DNA of 64,000 bases, taken from assembly GCA_963839175.1 (NCBI GenBank), contig CAWIUB010000035.1, positions 87,964-151,963 of the forward strand, given 5' to 3'. Each line of letters begins with the position of its first letter. Positions within the stretch are counted from its first letter, which is position 1. The position numbers and the translations under genes were made by a program. This DNA is from CAWIUB01 sp963839175. GTDB lineage: Bacteria > Actinomycetota > Actinomycetes > Mycobacteriales > Jatrophihabitantaceae. Under the pieces are notes generated by a model, which was not told where the DNA came from, ran no database searches, and was given only the letters and a program-made list of their open reading frames with translations. Shown here in pieces: positions 1 to 8,106 of the stretch.

Positions 1-56
1 GCGTCGCGGCGTAGATGATCGGCGGTGACCTTGGACGAGTTCGAGTTCTCGCTCAT
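1..56 (-). CDS. Serine recombinase, N-terminal end only (runs off the window)
   Basis: Only the first 18 codons are inside the window. The start is an ATG at 56 preceded by an AAGGG-type ribosome site. The visible peptide, MSENSNSSKVTADHLRRDA, matches my memory of the opening of actinobacterial large serine recombinases, which continue with a resolvase catalytic domain. It is the last gene of a leftward cluster with an HTH protein (460-936) and a DUF5372 protein (1108-1398), an arrangement that looks like a transposon-like cassette. Family assignment rests on the N-terminal peptide and context only. Confidence 0.55.
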   Translation of the reverse strand, partial: MSENSNSSKVTADHLRRD

Positions 57-107
57 GAACGGGTTCCCTTCTTCCTCGGATGCGGGTTCTGGGCCGGGCG
101 CATGTTT

Positions 108-479
108 TCAGGCATGCGCGAGCGCCATCTGGGCCAGGACGGCGATGAGTTGCCCGGCGTGGGGCAGGGACGACAGCGCGGCAGATGGATGCGTGCTCGG
201 GGTGGATGTCGTGGTGGACACGGACAGGGTGGTAGGGGCGGTGGGATCGGGCGCTGAGGTGCCTGCAGCCGGTGCCCGCTGCAGGGTGGTCCACGCGCCG
301 ATCCAGGCCACCATCCCTTTGCCGGCCAGCACCGCGTGGCCCAGCCGCCACCCGTCAGGGCGTCCGGCCAGGACCCGTTCGCGCAGCTGCTCGTACCCTT
401 CGGCCAGGTTGGCGGCTGGCGCGCTGCCGCGGACGGTGTTGCCAGGGTCCGGCTCGGGCTCAGTCGCTTTTCGTGCTCC
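108..479 (-). CDS. Small unknown ORF of the recombinase cassette, start unclear
   Basis: This frame is open and has coding character, with an amphipathic stretch (NLAEGYEQLRERVLAG) followed by a Thr/Ser/Pro-rich tail that ends at 108. No convincing start codon or ribosome site was found. In-frame candidates are GTG near 350 and ATG at 332, but the sequence upstream of both also looks coding. It overlaps the end of the HTH gene at 460, so translation could be coupled, or an indel could have split one longer protein. It lies between the HTH gene and the recombinase start and was probably carried with them. Function unknown. Confidence 0.4.
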   Translation of the reverse strand, partial: GARKATEPEPDPGNTVRGSAPAANLAEGYEQLRERVLAGRPDGWRLGHAVLAGKGMVAWIGAWTTLQRAPAAGTSAPDPTAPTTLSVSTTTSTPSTHPSAALSSLPHAGQLIAVLAQMALAHA

Positions 480-936
480 GGGTGGACTCCCGGCGGGCCA
501 GCGCGCGTTCCACCGAGCGCGGATGCACGCTGATCCCGAACCGGTCGGCGACCGCCTGGGCCAGCTGCTCGCTGCGCAGTTCCGGATCTGCGGCTCGCAG
601 CGATTCCAGATGATCTAGGACCGGGTCGCTGAGCTTGTGCGCGCGCCGCGGGCCGGGCTTGGCCGGCACCAGGGCCGGCAACCCGCCGGCGGCCAACGCT
701 GCCGCCGCGGTGTAGTAGGACTGGCGGGAGAACCCGAACGAGCGTGCCGTGGCGTTCACCGCCGTCCCGTCGACCTCGACTCGGCGCACCATCTCGTACT
801 TCACCTGCACCAGGTCGGCGGCGTCCAAGAACTCCGAGGCGGCGAACTGCGGATCCTGGACAGCTTCGGGGTGTGGGTTCAGTGTCCTGGACTTGGCCAG
901 CTGTTCGGCCTTGCGATCCCGTCCGCGCCTGGCCAT
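460..936 (-). CDS. Helix-turn-helix protein of a mobile cassette
   Basis: The 158-residue basic protein resembles the helix-turn-helix half of transposase or recombinase accessory proteins. The middle (about residues 60-75, ATARSFGFSRQSYYTAA) reads as a recognition helix, and a second HTH-like segment lies near residues 122-145. The ATG at 936 is preceded closely by GGAGGCGGG. It lies between a DUF5372 gene and a serine recombinase start, all leftward. Its likely role is DNA binding for the element, perhaps at the ends or as a regulator. No catalytic motif is visible. Confidence 0.65.
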   Translation of the reverse strand: MARRGRDRKAEQLAKSRTLNPHPEAVQDPQFAASEFLDAADLVQVKYEMVRRVEVDGTAVNATARSFGFSRQSYYTAAAALAAGGLPALVPAKPGPRRAHKLSDPVLDHLESLRAADPELRSEQLAQAVADRFGISVHPRSVERALARRESTRSTKSD

Positions 937-1107
937 CCCGCCTCCTCCATAGTGTCCAGACCATTATGCCTAAGATCAGGAGCGATAAGCCGTCGACACG
1001 CCGACGTCTCCACAAGCAGGGCCGTTGTGATACCGCATATACCCATGGAACGACGACGGTAGCAATGAGGCATACGCTCACTACTACCGGCATAGTCATT
1101 CCGACAT

Positions 1108-1398
1108 TCACGGCGTAATCCAGTTGACAGCCGTCGTGGCGTCCACCGACCGCACGGCACGCAGCTGAGCAACCAGCTCGGCCAGCTCAAGCAGCCCCGC
1201 GGTATGGAACGGCGACCGCCCCGCAGCCACCACTACGAACGGGTCCTCGGCCGCCACGTCGGTCCACTCCACCGGCAACGACAGCAGCAACCCATTGGGA
1301 TCGAAGACGTAGACACGGTCCGCGCGCCAGTTCCGGCGCCGCTTGACGAACTCCAACTCCAGGCCGAACAACGGATGAAACGGATGCGTCACCCGCAC
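1108..1398 (-). CDS. DUF5372 family protein (Y4bD/Y4pK-like)
   Basis: The 96-residue protein begins MRVTHPFHPLFGLELEFVKR and continues with WRADRVYVFDPNG and PVEWTDVAAEDPFVVVAAGRSPF. As I recall it, this is the hallmark pattern of the small DUF5372 (Y4bD/Y4pK) proteins that accompany recombinase cassettes. The start is GTG. It is the first gene of the leftward cluster, with 171 bp to the next gene. The biochemical role is unknown. Its position directly against an ISL3 transposase fragment suggests that one mobile element inserted into or beside another. Confidence 0.7.
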   Translation of the reverse strand: MRVTHPFHPLFGLELEFVKRRRNWRADRVYVFDPNGLLLSLPVEWTDVAAEDPFVVVAAGRSPFHTAGLLELAELVAQLRAVRSVDATTAVNWITP

Positions 1399-1430
1399 CC
1401 GGGCAACAGCCCCCAGATCATCGTCAGGCC

Positions 1431-1682
1431 GTGCAGTTGACGGTGAGATCGAATGGTCGGGCCGAGGGCCTCAACAACCACGTCCGCCTCATCACCCGAC
1501 GCGCCTACGGCTTCCACTCGGCACAGGCCGCACTGGCCCTGATCATGCTCACCTGCGGACCCATCGAACTCCACCTACCCACGAACGAGCGCCCTGACGA
1601 CCCACACTCATGCCGGGAGAGCCACAATGTTCCGGTGCGTTCATGTGAACGCGCGGCAAGGTTGTACCCGGTGCAGATCTAG
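1431..1682 (+). pseudogene. ISL3-family transposase, C-terminal remnant
   Basis: The peptide SNGRAEGLNNHVRLITRRAY, followed by GFHSAQAALALIMLTCGP, is the conserved C-terminal end of ISL3-family DDE transposases (the RAEGxNNxxRLxxRRAYGF block). The rest of the transposase is absent upstream, where the DUF5372/recombinase cassette begins instead. This is therefore a truncated remnant, probably cut by the neighbouring insertion. About 35 residues after the conserved block have no family resemblance and are likely read-through into flanking DNA. Confidence 0.7.
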
Positions 1683-2059
1683 CTGCTTTCTTCCTCCTCG
1701 TCCGCCTTTTCCCAGGAAACCTCGACAAGGTAGCCGTCCGGGTCTACGACCTTGACCGACGTATACCCCGGCTCCTCACACCACTCGTGCTCTACGAGCC
1801 CGATCGATCGAAATCGTGCGCGTGCGTGACGGACAGCCTCCGAGTCTGGCAGCGACACGCCGAGGTGGAACTCACCGACACCCGTCGGCGGCTCGCTTCG
1901 GAACAGGGTGAACGCGACGCCATTGCTGGTACTGATGACGAAGCCGTATTGCTCCGTCCGGACCTGACCGTCTACGCCGATTACGTCTCGGTAGAAGCTG
2001 AGCGAACGCGCCGGGTCTGCAACCGCCAGGGCCACGTGCGACAGGCCCGTCCTCACCAT
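1679..2059 (-). CDS. VOC (glyoxalase/dioxygenase-fold) protein
   Basis: This is a 126-residue single-domain vicinal-oxygen-chelate protein. The N-terminal half has the signature SHVALAVADPARSLSFYRDV, with a metal-ligand-like His near residue 8. The C-terminal half has FHLGVSLPD and ends its fold with VKVVDPDGYLVEVSW, which carries the usual terminal Glu ligand. It ends in an acidic tail (KADEEEESS). The length matches stand-alone VOC proteins. The substrate cannot be told from sequence; relatives include glyoxalase I, fosfomycin or bleomycin resistance proteins and dioxygenases. It is the last leftward gene of the sigE-htrA-tatB block and ends beside mobile remnants. Confidence 0.8.
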   Translation of the reverse strand: MVRTGLSHVALAVADPARSLSFYRDVIGVDGQVRTEQYGFVISTSNGVAFTLFRSEPPTGVGEFHLGVSLPDSEAVRHARARFRSIGLVEHEWCEEPGYTSVKVVDPDGYLVEVSWEKADEEEESS

Positions 2060-2082
2060 CCCGTGCGGGTCCCGGTGCTGGA

Positions 2083-2457
2083 TCAGGTGGCGTCTTCGTC
2101 GAATGGCGCCCGCTCGCCACGTCCCAGCGGTCGTTGCGCCGGTGGCGGCGGCGCAACAGCCGGGTTGCGATCCGCCGCAATCTGGCCCGGCGCTTCCTCG
2201 TCGTCGCTAAACAGTGCCCGGGTGATGGCCGTTCGCGGGTTGAGCGAACGCAGATCGTTCAGCGCCGACAGGTCGACGTCGGCGAATTCGGGGCCGAGCT
2301 CGTTCTTCAACTGACTGCGGGCGCCGGTGGCCAGGTCGCGCAGAGTGCGCAGCATCTGGCCCGCCTCCCGGGCCAGGCCGGGCAGCTTGTCCGGGCCCAG
2401 CACTATCAAGCCGACGAGTGCGAGCACGACGAGCTCCATCGGCCCGACGTTGAACAT
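2083..2457 (-). CDS. tatB: Sec-independent protein translocase subunit TatB
   Basis: The 124-residue protein has one N-terminal membrane segment (about residues 7-22) with the TatB opening MFNVGPMELVVLALVGLIVL, followed by the GPDKLPGLARE hinge, an amphipathic helix and a hydrophilic, proline-rich acidic tail. TatB works with TatA and TatC to export folded proteins carrying twin-arginine signals. It sits just downstream of htrA in the same direction, as in mycobacteria, where sigE-rseA-htrA-tatB are neighbours. No tatA or tatC is present in this window. Confidence 0.92.
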   Translation of the reverse strand: MFNVGPMELVVLALVGLIVLGPDKLPGLAREAGQMLRTLRDLATGARSQLKNELGPEFADVDLSALNDLRSLNPRTAITRALFSDDEEAPGQIAADRNPAVAPPPPAQRPLGRGERAPFDEDAT

Positions 2458-2498
2458 CAGCTCACGCGCCCCTCATGGTCCGAGTCTAGTTCGGCGGG

Positions 2499-4115
2499 TT
2501 AACTGCTGCCCAGGACGACCTTGACACTCGTCTCCTTGTTCCCGCGGAAGTAGCGCACCGCCACCGTCTCGCCGGGTGCGCGGACCTGGACGGTCACCGT
2601 CAGCTCGTCCGCGGAATCGATGAGTGTGGTGTCGAGCACGGTGATCACGTCACCGGCCTTTAGGCCGGCCTTGTCGCCGGGCCCGCCGGGGGACACTTGC
2701 ACTATATAGGCGCCTTCGCGGCTGCCGTCGGTGACACTGCGGGTGGCCAGGCCGATGGATGCGTGTACCGCCTTGCCGGTGCGGATCAGCTGCTGTGCGA
2801 TGGAGCGCGCCTCGTTGATCGGGATCGCGAAACCGAGCCCAATGCTGCCATTCGTCCCGAGTCCGTTTTGCGTGGGCAACGAGGCGATCGCGGAGTTGAT
2901 ACCGATCACCGCGCCGGACGCATCGACCAGGGCACCACCGGAGTTGCCGGGGTTGATGGCGGCATCGGTCTGGATGGCGTCGATCACCGCATCGGTATCG
3001 CTGCCCTCGCCGGACAGGTGTACCGGGCGCCCGAGCGCCGAGACGATCCCGGTCGTCACCGTGCCGCGCAACCCCAGCGGCGACCCGATCGCCACGACCG
3101 GGTCGCCGACCGCAATCTTGTCCGAGTCGCCGAGGGACGCGACGGTGAGCTTCGGCGTGGTGACCTTGAGGACCGCCAGGTCGGTCTGCGTGTCGCGCCC
3201 GACCAGAGCGGCCACCTGGCTGGACTTGTCGTTGAACGTCACCCGAATCGTGCCGCCAGTTACCCCAGCCGAGACCACGTGGTTGTTCGTCAGGATGTAG
3301 CCGCCCTTGTCGATGATCACGCCCGAGCCAGTGTCCGACTCGTCGGCCGTACTCACGTCGATCGACACGACGGCCGGAGAGACACGCTGCGCGATGTCGG
3401 CAACGGAGCCGGGGGGCCGGTTGGCGGGCGTGCCGGTGTTGGCCAGCGAGACGTCGCCATTGTGCAGGGCCCGGTTGGCCCGGTCGGCCAGCCAGTATCC
3501 GGCTCCGCCGCCGAGGGTGCCGGCAAGCAGCGCCACGAGCAGGCCCCACACGAGCGCGCTGAGCCCGAACCGGCCGCGTCGACGAGCCGTGTCTACCGGG
3601 GCCGACGCCTCGACGCCCAGCGCCTCGTCGGCGTCGAGCTGTTCGACGTCGGCGTCGGGGTCGAGCTGCGCGGGCTGGCCGGCCCGGAACACGGCCGGGC
3701 GACCCAGCCAGAAGGGCGAGTTCGGGTCACGCCAGGGGTCGCGCTGCGCGTCAGGCTTCCACCACGGCGACTCCTGCCGATATAGCGTGGGCGCGATGCG
3801 GCTGCCGGGCGCAGGCGCGAAACTGCCGTCGCCGACCCGGCCAAACGCTGCGGTCAGCTGCGGGTGGACCGGCGGGCCGACCTCGGCGTGTACCGGGGGG
3901 ATCCGCTCACCGGGCCTGGGCGCGAACGGCTCGGCCGATCCGCTCGGGCGGCCGAACTCGGCACGCTCGTCGGGCGAGACGGTGGGCGGTGGCGGGGAGT
4001 AGGCCGGCTGCGACTCGCGCGGTGCAAACGATTCAGCGACGCCGGGCGGCCGGACGAACGCGGCATCGTCGGCGTCGGCCGGATCCGGCCAGCCGGCGGT
4101 GACGTCGTCGCCCAT
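2499..4115 (-). CDS. htrA: HtrA-type membrane-anchored serine protease
   Basis: The 538-residue protein has four parts: a long Pro/Asp-rich cytoplasmic N-terminus (about 1-180), one membrane segment (about 183-205), a trypsin-like domain (about 235-440) and a C-terminal PDZ domain (about 450-535). The catalytic triad is visible as His279 (TNNHVV), Asp312 (TDLAVL) and Ser392 (GNSGGAL). Family members degrade or refold damaged envelope proteins outside the membrane. It lies 47 bp downstream of the anti-sigma gene and is probably co-transcribed with sigE and rseA. HtrA is known in mycobacteria to take part in SigE-dependent envelope stress responses. Confidence 0.93.
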   Translation of the reverse strand: MGDDVTAGWPDPADADDAAFVRPPGVAESFAPRESQPAYSPPPPTVSPDERAEFGRPSGSAEPFAPRPGERIPPVHAEVGPPVHPQLTAAFGRVGDGSFAPAPGSRIAPTLYRQESPWWKPDAQRDPWRDPNSPFWLGRPAVFRAGQPAQLDPDADVEQLDADEALGVEASAPVDTARRRGRFGLSALVWGLLVALLAGTLGGGAGYWLADRANRALHNGDVSLANTGTPANRPPGSVADIAQRVSPAVVSIDVSTADESDTGSGVIIDKGGYILTNNHVVSAGVTGGTIRVTFNDKSSQVAALVGRDTQTDLAVLKVTTPKLTVASLGDSDKIAVGDPVVAIGSPLGLRGTVTTGIVSALGRPVHLSGEGSDTDAVIDAIQTDAAINPGNSGGALVDASGAVIGINSAIASLPTQNGLGTNGSIGLGFAIPINEARSIAQQLIRTGKAVHASIGLATRSVTDGSREGAYIVQVSPGGPGDKAGLKAGDVITVLDTTLIDSADELTVTVQVRAPGETVAVRYFRGNKETSVKVVLGSS

Positions 4116-4162
4116 GTACTCGCTCGCCCTTCACATCGCCGGGTGTCGGGTTCGAGTCTGCC

Positions 4163-4534
4163 TCAGCGGCCCCCGAGTCGCCCAATCAAGCGGGTAGGGA
4201 GGTGCTTAGCGTCGTTGCGCGGATCGGGCTGGGTGCCGTACGCGGGGAATACGGCCGCGCCGCTCGGGTCAAGAGCCAGCGCGGACGTGGGCAGCGGCGT
4301 CGTCACCGGGACGGCGCGCAGCCGGTCGAGCAGCCCGATGGGTAGTGCAGGCGCCGGCGCGGCGCGCAACGCGAAAGCGGCCTCGCGCTGTACGGCGATG
4401 GCGTGCGCACAGTCCGGGCAGCATTGCAAGTGCCGCTGCGCCCGCTCGCGGGCCACGCGAGAGAGCATCCCGTCGGCGTAGGCGGCAATCGCCTCGTCGG
4501 ACAGGTGCTGGCTGGGCAGCATTGGACGACTCAT
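4163..4534 (-). CDS. rseA: Zinc-associated anti-sigma factor (RseA-like)
   Basis: This is a 123-residue soluble anti-sigma factor. The ZAS motif His-x3-Cys-x2-Cys is present as His35, Cys39 and Cys42 (RHLQCCPDC), preceded by a helical segment typical of the sigma-binding domain. No membrane segment is apparent. The ATG at 4534 overlaps the sigE stop (ATGA), so translation is probably coupled and the ratio fixed. By family knowledge it holds SigE inactive until redox or envelope stress, or proteolysis, releases it. Confidence 0.88.
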   Translation of the reverse strand: MSRPMLPSQHLSDEAIAAYADGMLSRVARERAQRHLQCCPDCAHAIAVQREAAFALRAAPAPALPIGLLDRLRAVPVTTPLPTSALALDPSGAAVFPAYGTQPDPRNDAKHLPTRLIGRLGGR

Positions 4535-5124
4535 GTCGTTCCCAGCACTGGAACTCCGGGCTCGACCGGCCGTACGCCAGGTGCCCGGTGGGCTAGCGCC
4601 TCCCGCAGCAGCACCCGCCCGCGGTGGATGCGCGACCGAACCGTGCCGACCTTGATCCCGAGCGTCGCAGCGATCTCCTCGTAGGACAGCTCCTCCAAGT
4701 CGCAGAGCACCACAGCGGCGCGGAAGTCGGCGGGCAAGGCGTCGAGAGCCTGCTGGATCTCCGGGTCGAGGTGCAGCTCGTGGTACGCCTGCTCGGGACC
4801 GGCGGACGTCGCCGCAAGCCGATCGCCGGCATCTTCCGGTAGTGCATCGAAGCGAATCCGCTGGCGACGACGGGCCATGTCGAGGAACAGGTTCGTGGTG
4901 ATGCGGTGCAGCCAGCCCTCGAACGTCCCGGGCTGGTACTCGGCGAGGGACTTGAACACCCGGACGAACGTCTCCTGAGTGAGGTCCTCGGCGTCGGCTC
5001 GGTTGCCCGACAGCCGGTACGCCAGTCGGTAAACGCGGTCTGCGTGCTCGCGCACGACCTCGTCCCACGTCGGCGGCGTCCAGCCAGTCTGGACGGCGCT
5101 CTCGGAACTCTCGTGTGCTGCCAC
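4531..5124 (-). CDS. sigE: ECF RNA polymerase sigma factor SigE
   Basis: The 197-residue ECF sigma factor has a region 2 at about residues 22-92 (including YRLAYRLSGNRADAEDLTQE and the FEGWLHRITTNLFLD stretch) and a region 4 HTH at about 118-175 (LSYEEIAATLGIKVGTVRSR). The gene order sigE, rseA, htrA, tatB with a divergent O-methyltransferase matches the mycobacterial sigE locus, which supports the name. It should direct transcription of envelope-stress genes and probably its own operon. The 244-bp divergent region (5125-5368) must hold its promoter. Confidence 0.92.
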   Translation of the reverse strand: MAAHESSESAVQTGWTPPTWDEVVREHADRVYRLAYRLSGNRADAEDLTQETFVRVFKSLAEYQPGTFEGWLHRITTNLFLDMARRRQRIRFDALPEDAGDRLAATSAGPEQAYHELHLDPEIQQALDALPADFRAAVVLCDLEELSYEEIAATLGIKVGTVRSRIHRGRVLLREALAHRAPGVRPVEPGVPVLGTT

Positions 5125-5368
5125 TGCCTACCCACCCCATCTGCCGACACCGGCGCCCGTGTGCAACCAGGCAACCAGCCTCGGCTTACGTTTCGGTGAA
5201 CGCCTCAGCGATTCCTCACGTTCCCGAGCGCCGATCCGAATTTGCACAGTAACTTGCAAGTGTCGTGGACGTGGCGAGGGCGAACCTAGGCAAGAACTGT
5301 GCATCAGCTGTGCAGCGCAGGACAGACCTGGTAATGGTTCGATGCGGTGCGCGCACTAGTCTGCCCGC
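5125..5368. promoter_or_regulatory. Divergent promoter region of sigE and the O-methyltransferase
   Basis: This 244-bp gap lies between the starts of sigE (leftward) and the methyltransferase gene (rightward), so it must hold promoters for both. It is less GC-rich than the coding DNA near 5215-5275 (TTGCACAGTAACTTGCAAG). I looked for an ECF-type GGAAC...CGTT pair in either direction and did not find one at the right spacing, so no specific site is proposed. Confidence 0.5.
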
Positions 5369-6010
5369 ATGGCCGAACCCATGATCGGGATCGCCAGCCT
5401 GGCGTTCGTCGAGAACTGGCTGGACGAGGACGAACCGCTCGTCGACGCGCGCGCCCACGCGGCCGAACTCGGCACCTGCGTGCCGATCGGCCCGGGCGGG
5501 GCGGCTGTGCTGCGGTTCCTGGCAGCCGCAGTCGGCGCCAAGGCGGTGGTCGAGGTCGGCACCGGCGCCGGCACGTCCGGACTGTGGCTGCTGCGCGGCA
5601 TGCGTCCGGACGGGGTGCTCACGACCGTCGATATCGAGTCCGAGCACCAGCGTCTGGCCCGGGAAACGTACCTCGCGGCGGGGATCCCAGCCAACCGATT
5701 CCGCTTGATCAACGGGTCGGCCTCGGACGTTCTCCCCCGGCTCACCGACGGGGCGTACGACTTGGTGTTCGTCGACGCCGACAAGACCGGCTACCTGGAC
5801 TACCTGACGCAGGCAATCCGGTTATTGCGTCCGGGCGGCGTGGTCGCGTTCGACAATGCCCTGCGGCGCGACCAGGTCGCCGACCCGGCCGCCCGGGACG
5901 CCGCCACGATCACCACCCGCGAACTCGTGCGGACGGTGCGCGACGACCAGCGCCTCGTCCCCGCGCTACTCCCGGTGAGCGACGGCCTGCTGGTCGCCGT
6001 GAAGGTCTGA
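5369..6010 (+). CDS. SAM-dependent O-methyltransferase (COMT type)
   Basis: The 213-residue class I methyltransferase belongs to the small catechol/caffeoyl-CoA O-methyltransferase family. The SAM-binding motif I is VVEVGTGAGTSGLWLL (about 60-75). The metal-binding set is seen as Asp136 (VFVDADK), Asp162 and Asn163 (FDN). Full length for the family. It is divergent from sigE, matching the mycobacterial locus (Rv1220c beside sigE). The acceptor substrate is unknown; relatives methylate catechol-like hydroxyls using a divalent metal. Confidence 0.88.
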   Translation: MAEPMIGIASLAFVENWLDEDEPLVDARAHAAELGTCVPIGPGGAAVLRFLAAAVGAKAVVEVGTGAGTSGLWLLRGMRPDGVLTTVDIESEHQRLARETYLAAGIPANRFRLINGSASDVLPRLTDGAYDLVFVDADKTGYLDYLTQAIRLLRPGGVVAFDNALRRDQVADPAARDAATITTRELVRTVRDDQRLVPALLPVSDGLLVAVKV

Positions 6011-6023
6011 CCAGGAGCGGGCG

Positions 6024-6455
6024 CTAACCCGCTGCCGGAACCGTCCACCGCAGTCCCGGGAAGCGCGCGAAGTCGCGGTCGAACGTGGCCACCTCGGCGC
6101 CTAGATCGACGGCGATCGAGGCGAGATAGGCGTCGGCTACGAGGTCTCCGGTCGCGGACGACTCGCGGCAGAGCCGATCGAAGATCGCAATGTGTGCCGG
6201 CCCAGGTTCAGCGGCCAGGTGGAACGCGTGGTCGCGCAGCTGCGCGATGAAGTCGAAAGCCTCGGCGATTGGGGTCGGAATCGGAAAGATCCGCGGGTTG
6301 GTCGTCAGTCGGACGAACGATGCCCACACCACGGCCGGAACCCCGAAGACCTGCTGCCGGCCGTACAGCCCGTCGAACCAGGTGAACGCCGCCTGATGAT
6401 GGACATGATCCCCGCGGTGGATCCCCACCACGACGTTGACGTCGAGCAGGATCAC
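6024..6455 (-). CDS. vapC: VapC-type PIN-domain ribonuclease toxin
   Basis: This is a 143-residue PIN-domain protein. Its first acidic residue is in MILLDVNVVV, with further acidic residues in the middle (GDLVADAYLAS) and near the C-terminus (ATFDRDFARFPGLRW), which is the usual PIN arrangement. VapC toxins cleave specific RNAs, often tRNAs, when their antitoxin is degraded. The start overlaps the antitoxin stop by 4 bp (6452-6455), so translation is coupled. The TTNPRIF block and the RFPGLRW end place it in the same subgroup as the PIN protein at 17657. Confidence 0.88.
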   Translation of the reverse strand: MILLDVNVVVGIHRGDHVHHQAAFTWFDGLYGRQQVFGVPAVVWASFVRLTTNPRIFPIPTPIAEAFDFIAQLRDHAFHLAAEPGPAHIAIFDRLCRESSATGDLVADAYLASIAVDLGAEVATFDRDFARFPGLRWTVPAAG

Positions 6456-6718
6456 CGAAGCTTCTCGATGGGCACGCCCTCGTCAAGCGCCTCCCACATC
6501 GACCGGTTCGAACTCGGGTCGATGCCCGGCCGCATTCCAGTCCCGCCTCGAAAGACGGGGATCCGCGGTCGCTGATGCCCACCTGCCGAGCTTGCCAGCT
6601 CGCGGCGCAAGGCGTCCTCGACGAGCTCGCCGAGCGTGATGCCGCGGTCGCGGGCGCGCCGCCTGGCGTTCTCGAGCACGTGTTGGTCGACGTTCACCGT
6701 GGTGCGCATGATGCTCAC
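6452..6718 (-). CDS. vapB: VapB-type antitoxin (ribbon-helix-helix)
   Basis: The 88-residue antitoxin has an N-terminal ribbon-helix-helix (MRTTVNVDQHVLENARRRA, then GITLGELVEDALRREL), which should bind its own promoter. The C-terminal tail (residues about 50-88) should wrap the VapC active site. Two starts are possible: GTG at 6718, which overlaps the preceding stop as TAGTG, or ATG at 6709, which gives the canonical MRTTVN start. The overlap with vapC marks a two-gene operon. Confidence 0.86.
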   Translation of the reverse strand: MSIMRTTVNVDQHVLENARRRARDRGITLGELVEDALRRELASSAGGHQRPRIPVFRGGTGMRPGIDPSSNRSMWEALDEGVPIEKLR

Positions 6719-6927
6719 TATAACGCATCAGCGGCATCAAGATCGAGAATCATCCGCTCCTCGAGCCGGTTGGGACGCGCCGCCCGCTCGCGCCAGGTCG
6801 AGGCGACGAACGCGGCTTCGCGAGCGTGCGTCGAGCCGAACGCTTCGGGCGCGTCCCGTAACGCGGCCAGCCGAACGTCGCGCAGCAGCGCCCAATCCTC
6901 CTCCGTCCCGGGCCTGATCCGGATCAT
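6718..6927 (-). pseudogene. GNAT acetyltransferase, N-terminal fragment
   Basis: The 69-residue product matches only the first third of a GCN5-related N-acetyltransferase (IRPGTEEDWALLRDVRLAAL, then APEAFGSTHAREAAF). The acetyl-CoA-binding part (the RxxGxG/A region) is missing, because the frame stops at the base where the VapB gene begins (TAGTG). A whole GNAT is about 150-180 residues, so this is a remnant, probably cut when the toxin-antitoxin pair arrived. Confidence 0.65.
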
Positions 6928-7008
6928 GCCCGCAGTCTGCCCCGGCCCGGTGGCCGTCAGGACACGGCATACTCGGTTTGGTCGTTAGCAGCGCTGTGAG
7001 GGGTGGAG

Positions 7009-8106
7009 ATGGTCATCGATTCGGTCCGCGTCGTCGGCCTTGGCAAGGTGGGCGAGCTGGTGGCCACGCTGTTGTGTGACTCGGGCTTCACGGTCACTGC
7101 TTATGACGCCCGGCCCCGCACTGGTCTGCCGTTCGAGTCGGCCCAGCTCGACGTGCGCGACGACACGGCCGTGCGCGGGGCGCTGTCGGGCGCCGATGCA
7201 GTGGTGTCCTGCCTGCCGTTCCACCTCAACCTCGGCGTGGCGGAGGCGGCTCACGACGTCGGCGTTCATTACTTCGACCTGACCGAGGACGTGCCCACCA
7301 CGAACCGGGTCAAGGAGCTCGCCGCCAAGGGAGGTGAGCTCCTCTACGCGCCGCAGTGCGGTCTGGCCCCAGGGCTCATCGGGATTGTCGGCGCTGCACT
7401 GACGCAGCCGTTCGACGAGATCCGCAGCATCGAGCTCAAGGTGGGTGCCCTGCCCCGCCACCCGGCTGGCCTGCTCGGGTATGCCTTCAACTGGTCACCC
7501 GAGGGCGTCGTCAACGAGTACCTGAACGACTGCGAGGTGCTGCGCGGCGGGGTGCGGCAGATGGTGCCGGCGATGACCGAACTGGAACGGGTCGTCATCG
7601 GTGGGCACGAGCTGGAGGCCGCGCTGACCTCTGGCGGTCTCGGCACCATGTGTGAGACGTTCGAGGGACGGGTGCAGCGGCTGGACTACAAGACCATGCG
7701 GTACCCCGGGCACTTCCGGCTCATGCGGTTCTTCTTCGACGAACTGGGCCTGCGCAACAGGCGCGAGCTGGCCGGCGAGATCCTGGTGAATGCCAAGCCA
7801 CCGGTCGACGACGACGTCGTCTACCTGTACGCCGCCGTCGAGGGGCTCGCCACGGGAGACGGCGACACCGCACCCGGACAGCTCACCCGCAAGCAGTACG
7901 TCCGCGCGTACCAGCCTTTGAAGATCAACGGACGGCTGTGGCGGGCCATTTCGTGGACCACGGCCGCATCAGCTGCCGGCATCGTTGAGCTGGCGGCCGG
8001 CGGGCAGCTGCCGGCCCGCGGCTTCATCCAGCAAGAGGAGATCCCCTTTGACGCGTTGCTCGCGACGCGCAACGGCGCTCGCTTCGCCGAACTAGGAACG
8101 GTGTGA
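7009..8106 (+). CDS. Saccharopine dehydrogenase family protein (lysine 6-dehydrogenase-like)
   Basis: This oxidoreductase of about 365 residues has an N-terminal Rossmann fold (VRVVGLGKVGELVATLL, glycine-rich loop near residues 8-13) and a C-terminal saccharopine-dehydrogenase domain (GLAPGLIG, then FNWSPEGVVNEYLN). The preferred start is ATG at 7009, with AGGGG five bases upstream; GTG at 7003 is possible. Relatives include L-lysine 6-dehydrogenase and saccharopine dehydrogenases. The next gene, overlapping by 4 bp, encodes an ALDH7-type aminoadipate-semialdehyde dehydrogenase. The inferred pathway oxidises lysine at C6 to allysine/piperideine-6-carboxylate and then to 2-aminoadipate. Confidence 0.8.
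   Translation: MVIDSVRVVGLGKVGELVATLLCDSGFTVTAYDARPRTGLPFESAQLDVRDDTAVRGALSGADAVVSCLPFHLNLGVAEAAHDVGVHYFDLTEDVPTTNRVKELAAKGGELLYAPQCGLAPGLIGIVGAALTQPFDEIRSIELKVGALPRHPAGLLGYAFNWSPEGVVNEYLNDCEVLRGGVRQMVPAMTELERVVIGGHELEAALTSGGLGTMCETFEGRVQRLDYKTMRYPGHFRLMRFFFDELGLRNRRELAGEILVNAKPPVDDDVVYLYAAVEGLATGDGDTAPGQLTRKQYVRAYQPLKINGRLWRAISWTTAASAAGIVELAAGGQLPARGFIQQEEIPFDALLATRNGARFAELGTV

Noticed and set aside
5125..5368. ECF-type promoter for sigE autoregulation
   Set aside because: A GGAAT and a CGTT-like pair are present upstream of sigE but at the wrong spacing (about 8 or 19 bp), so no site could be supported.
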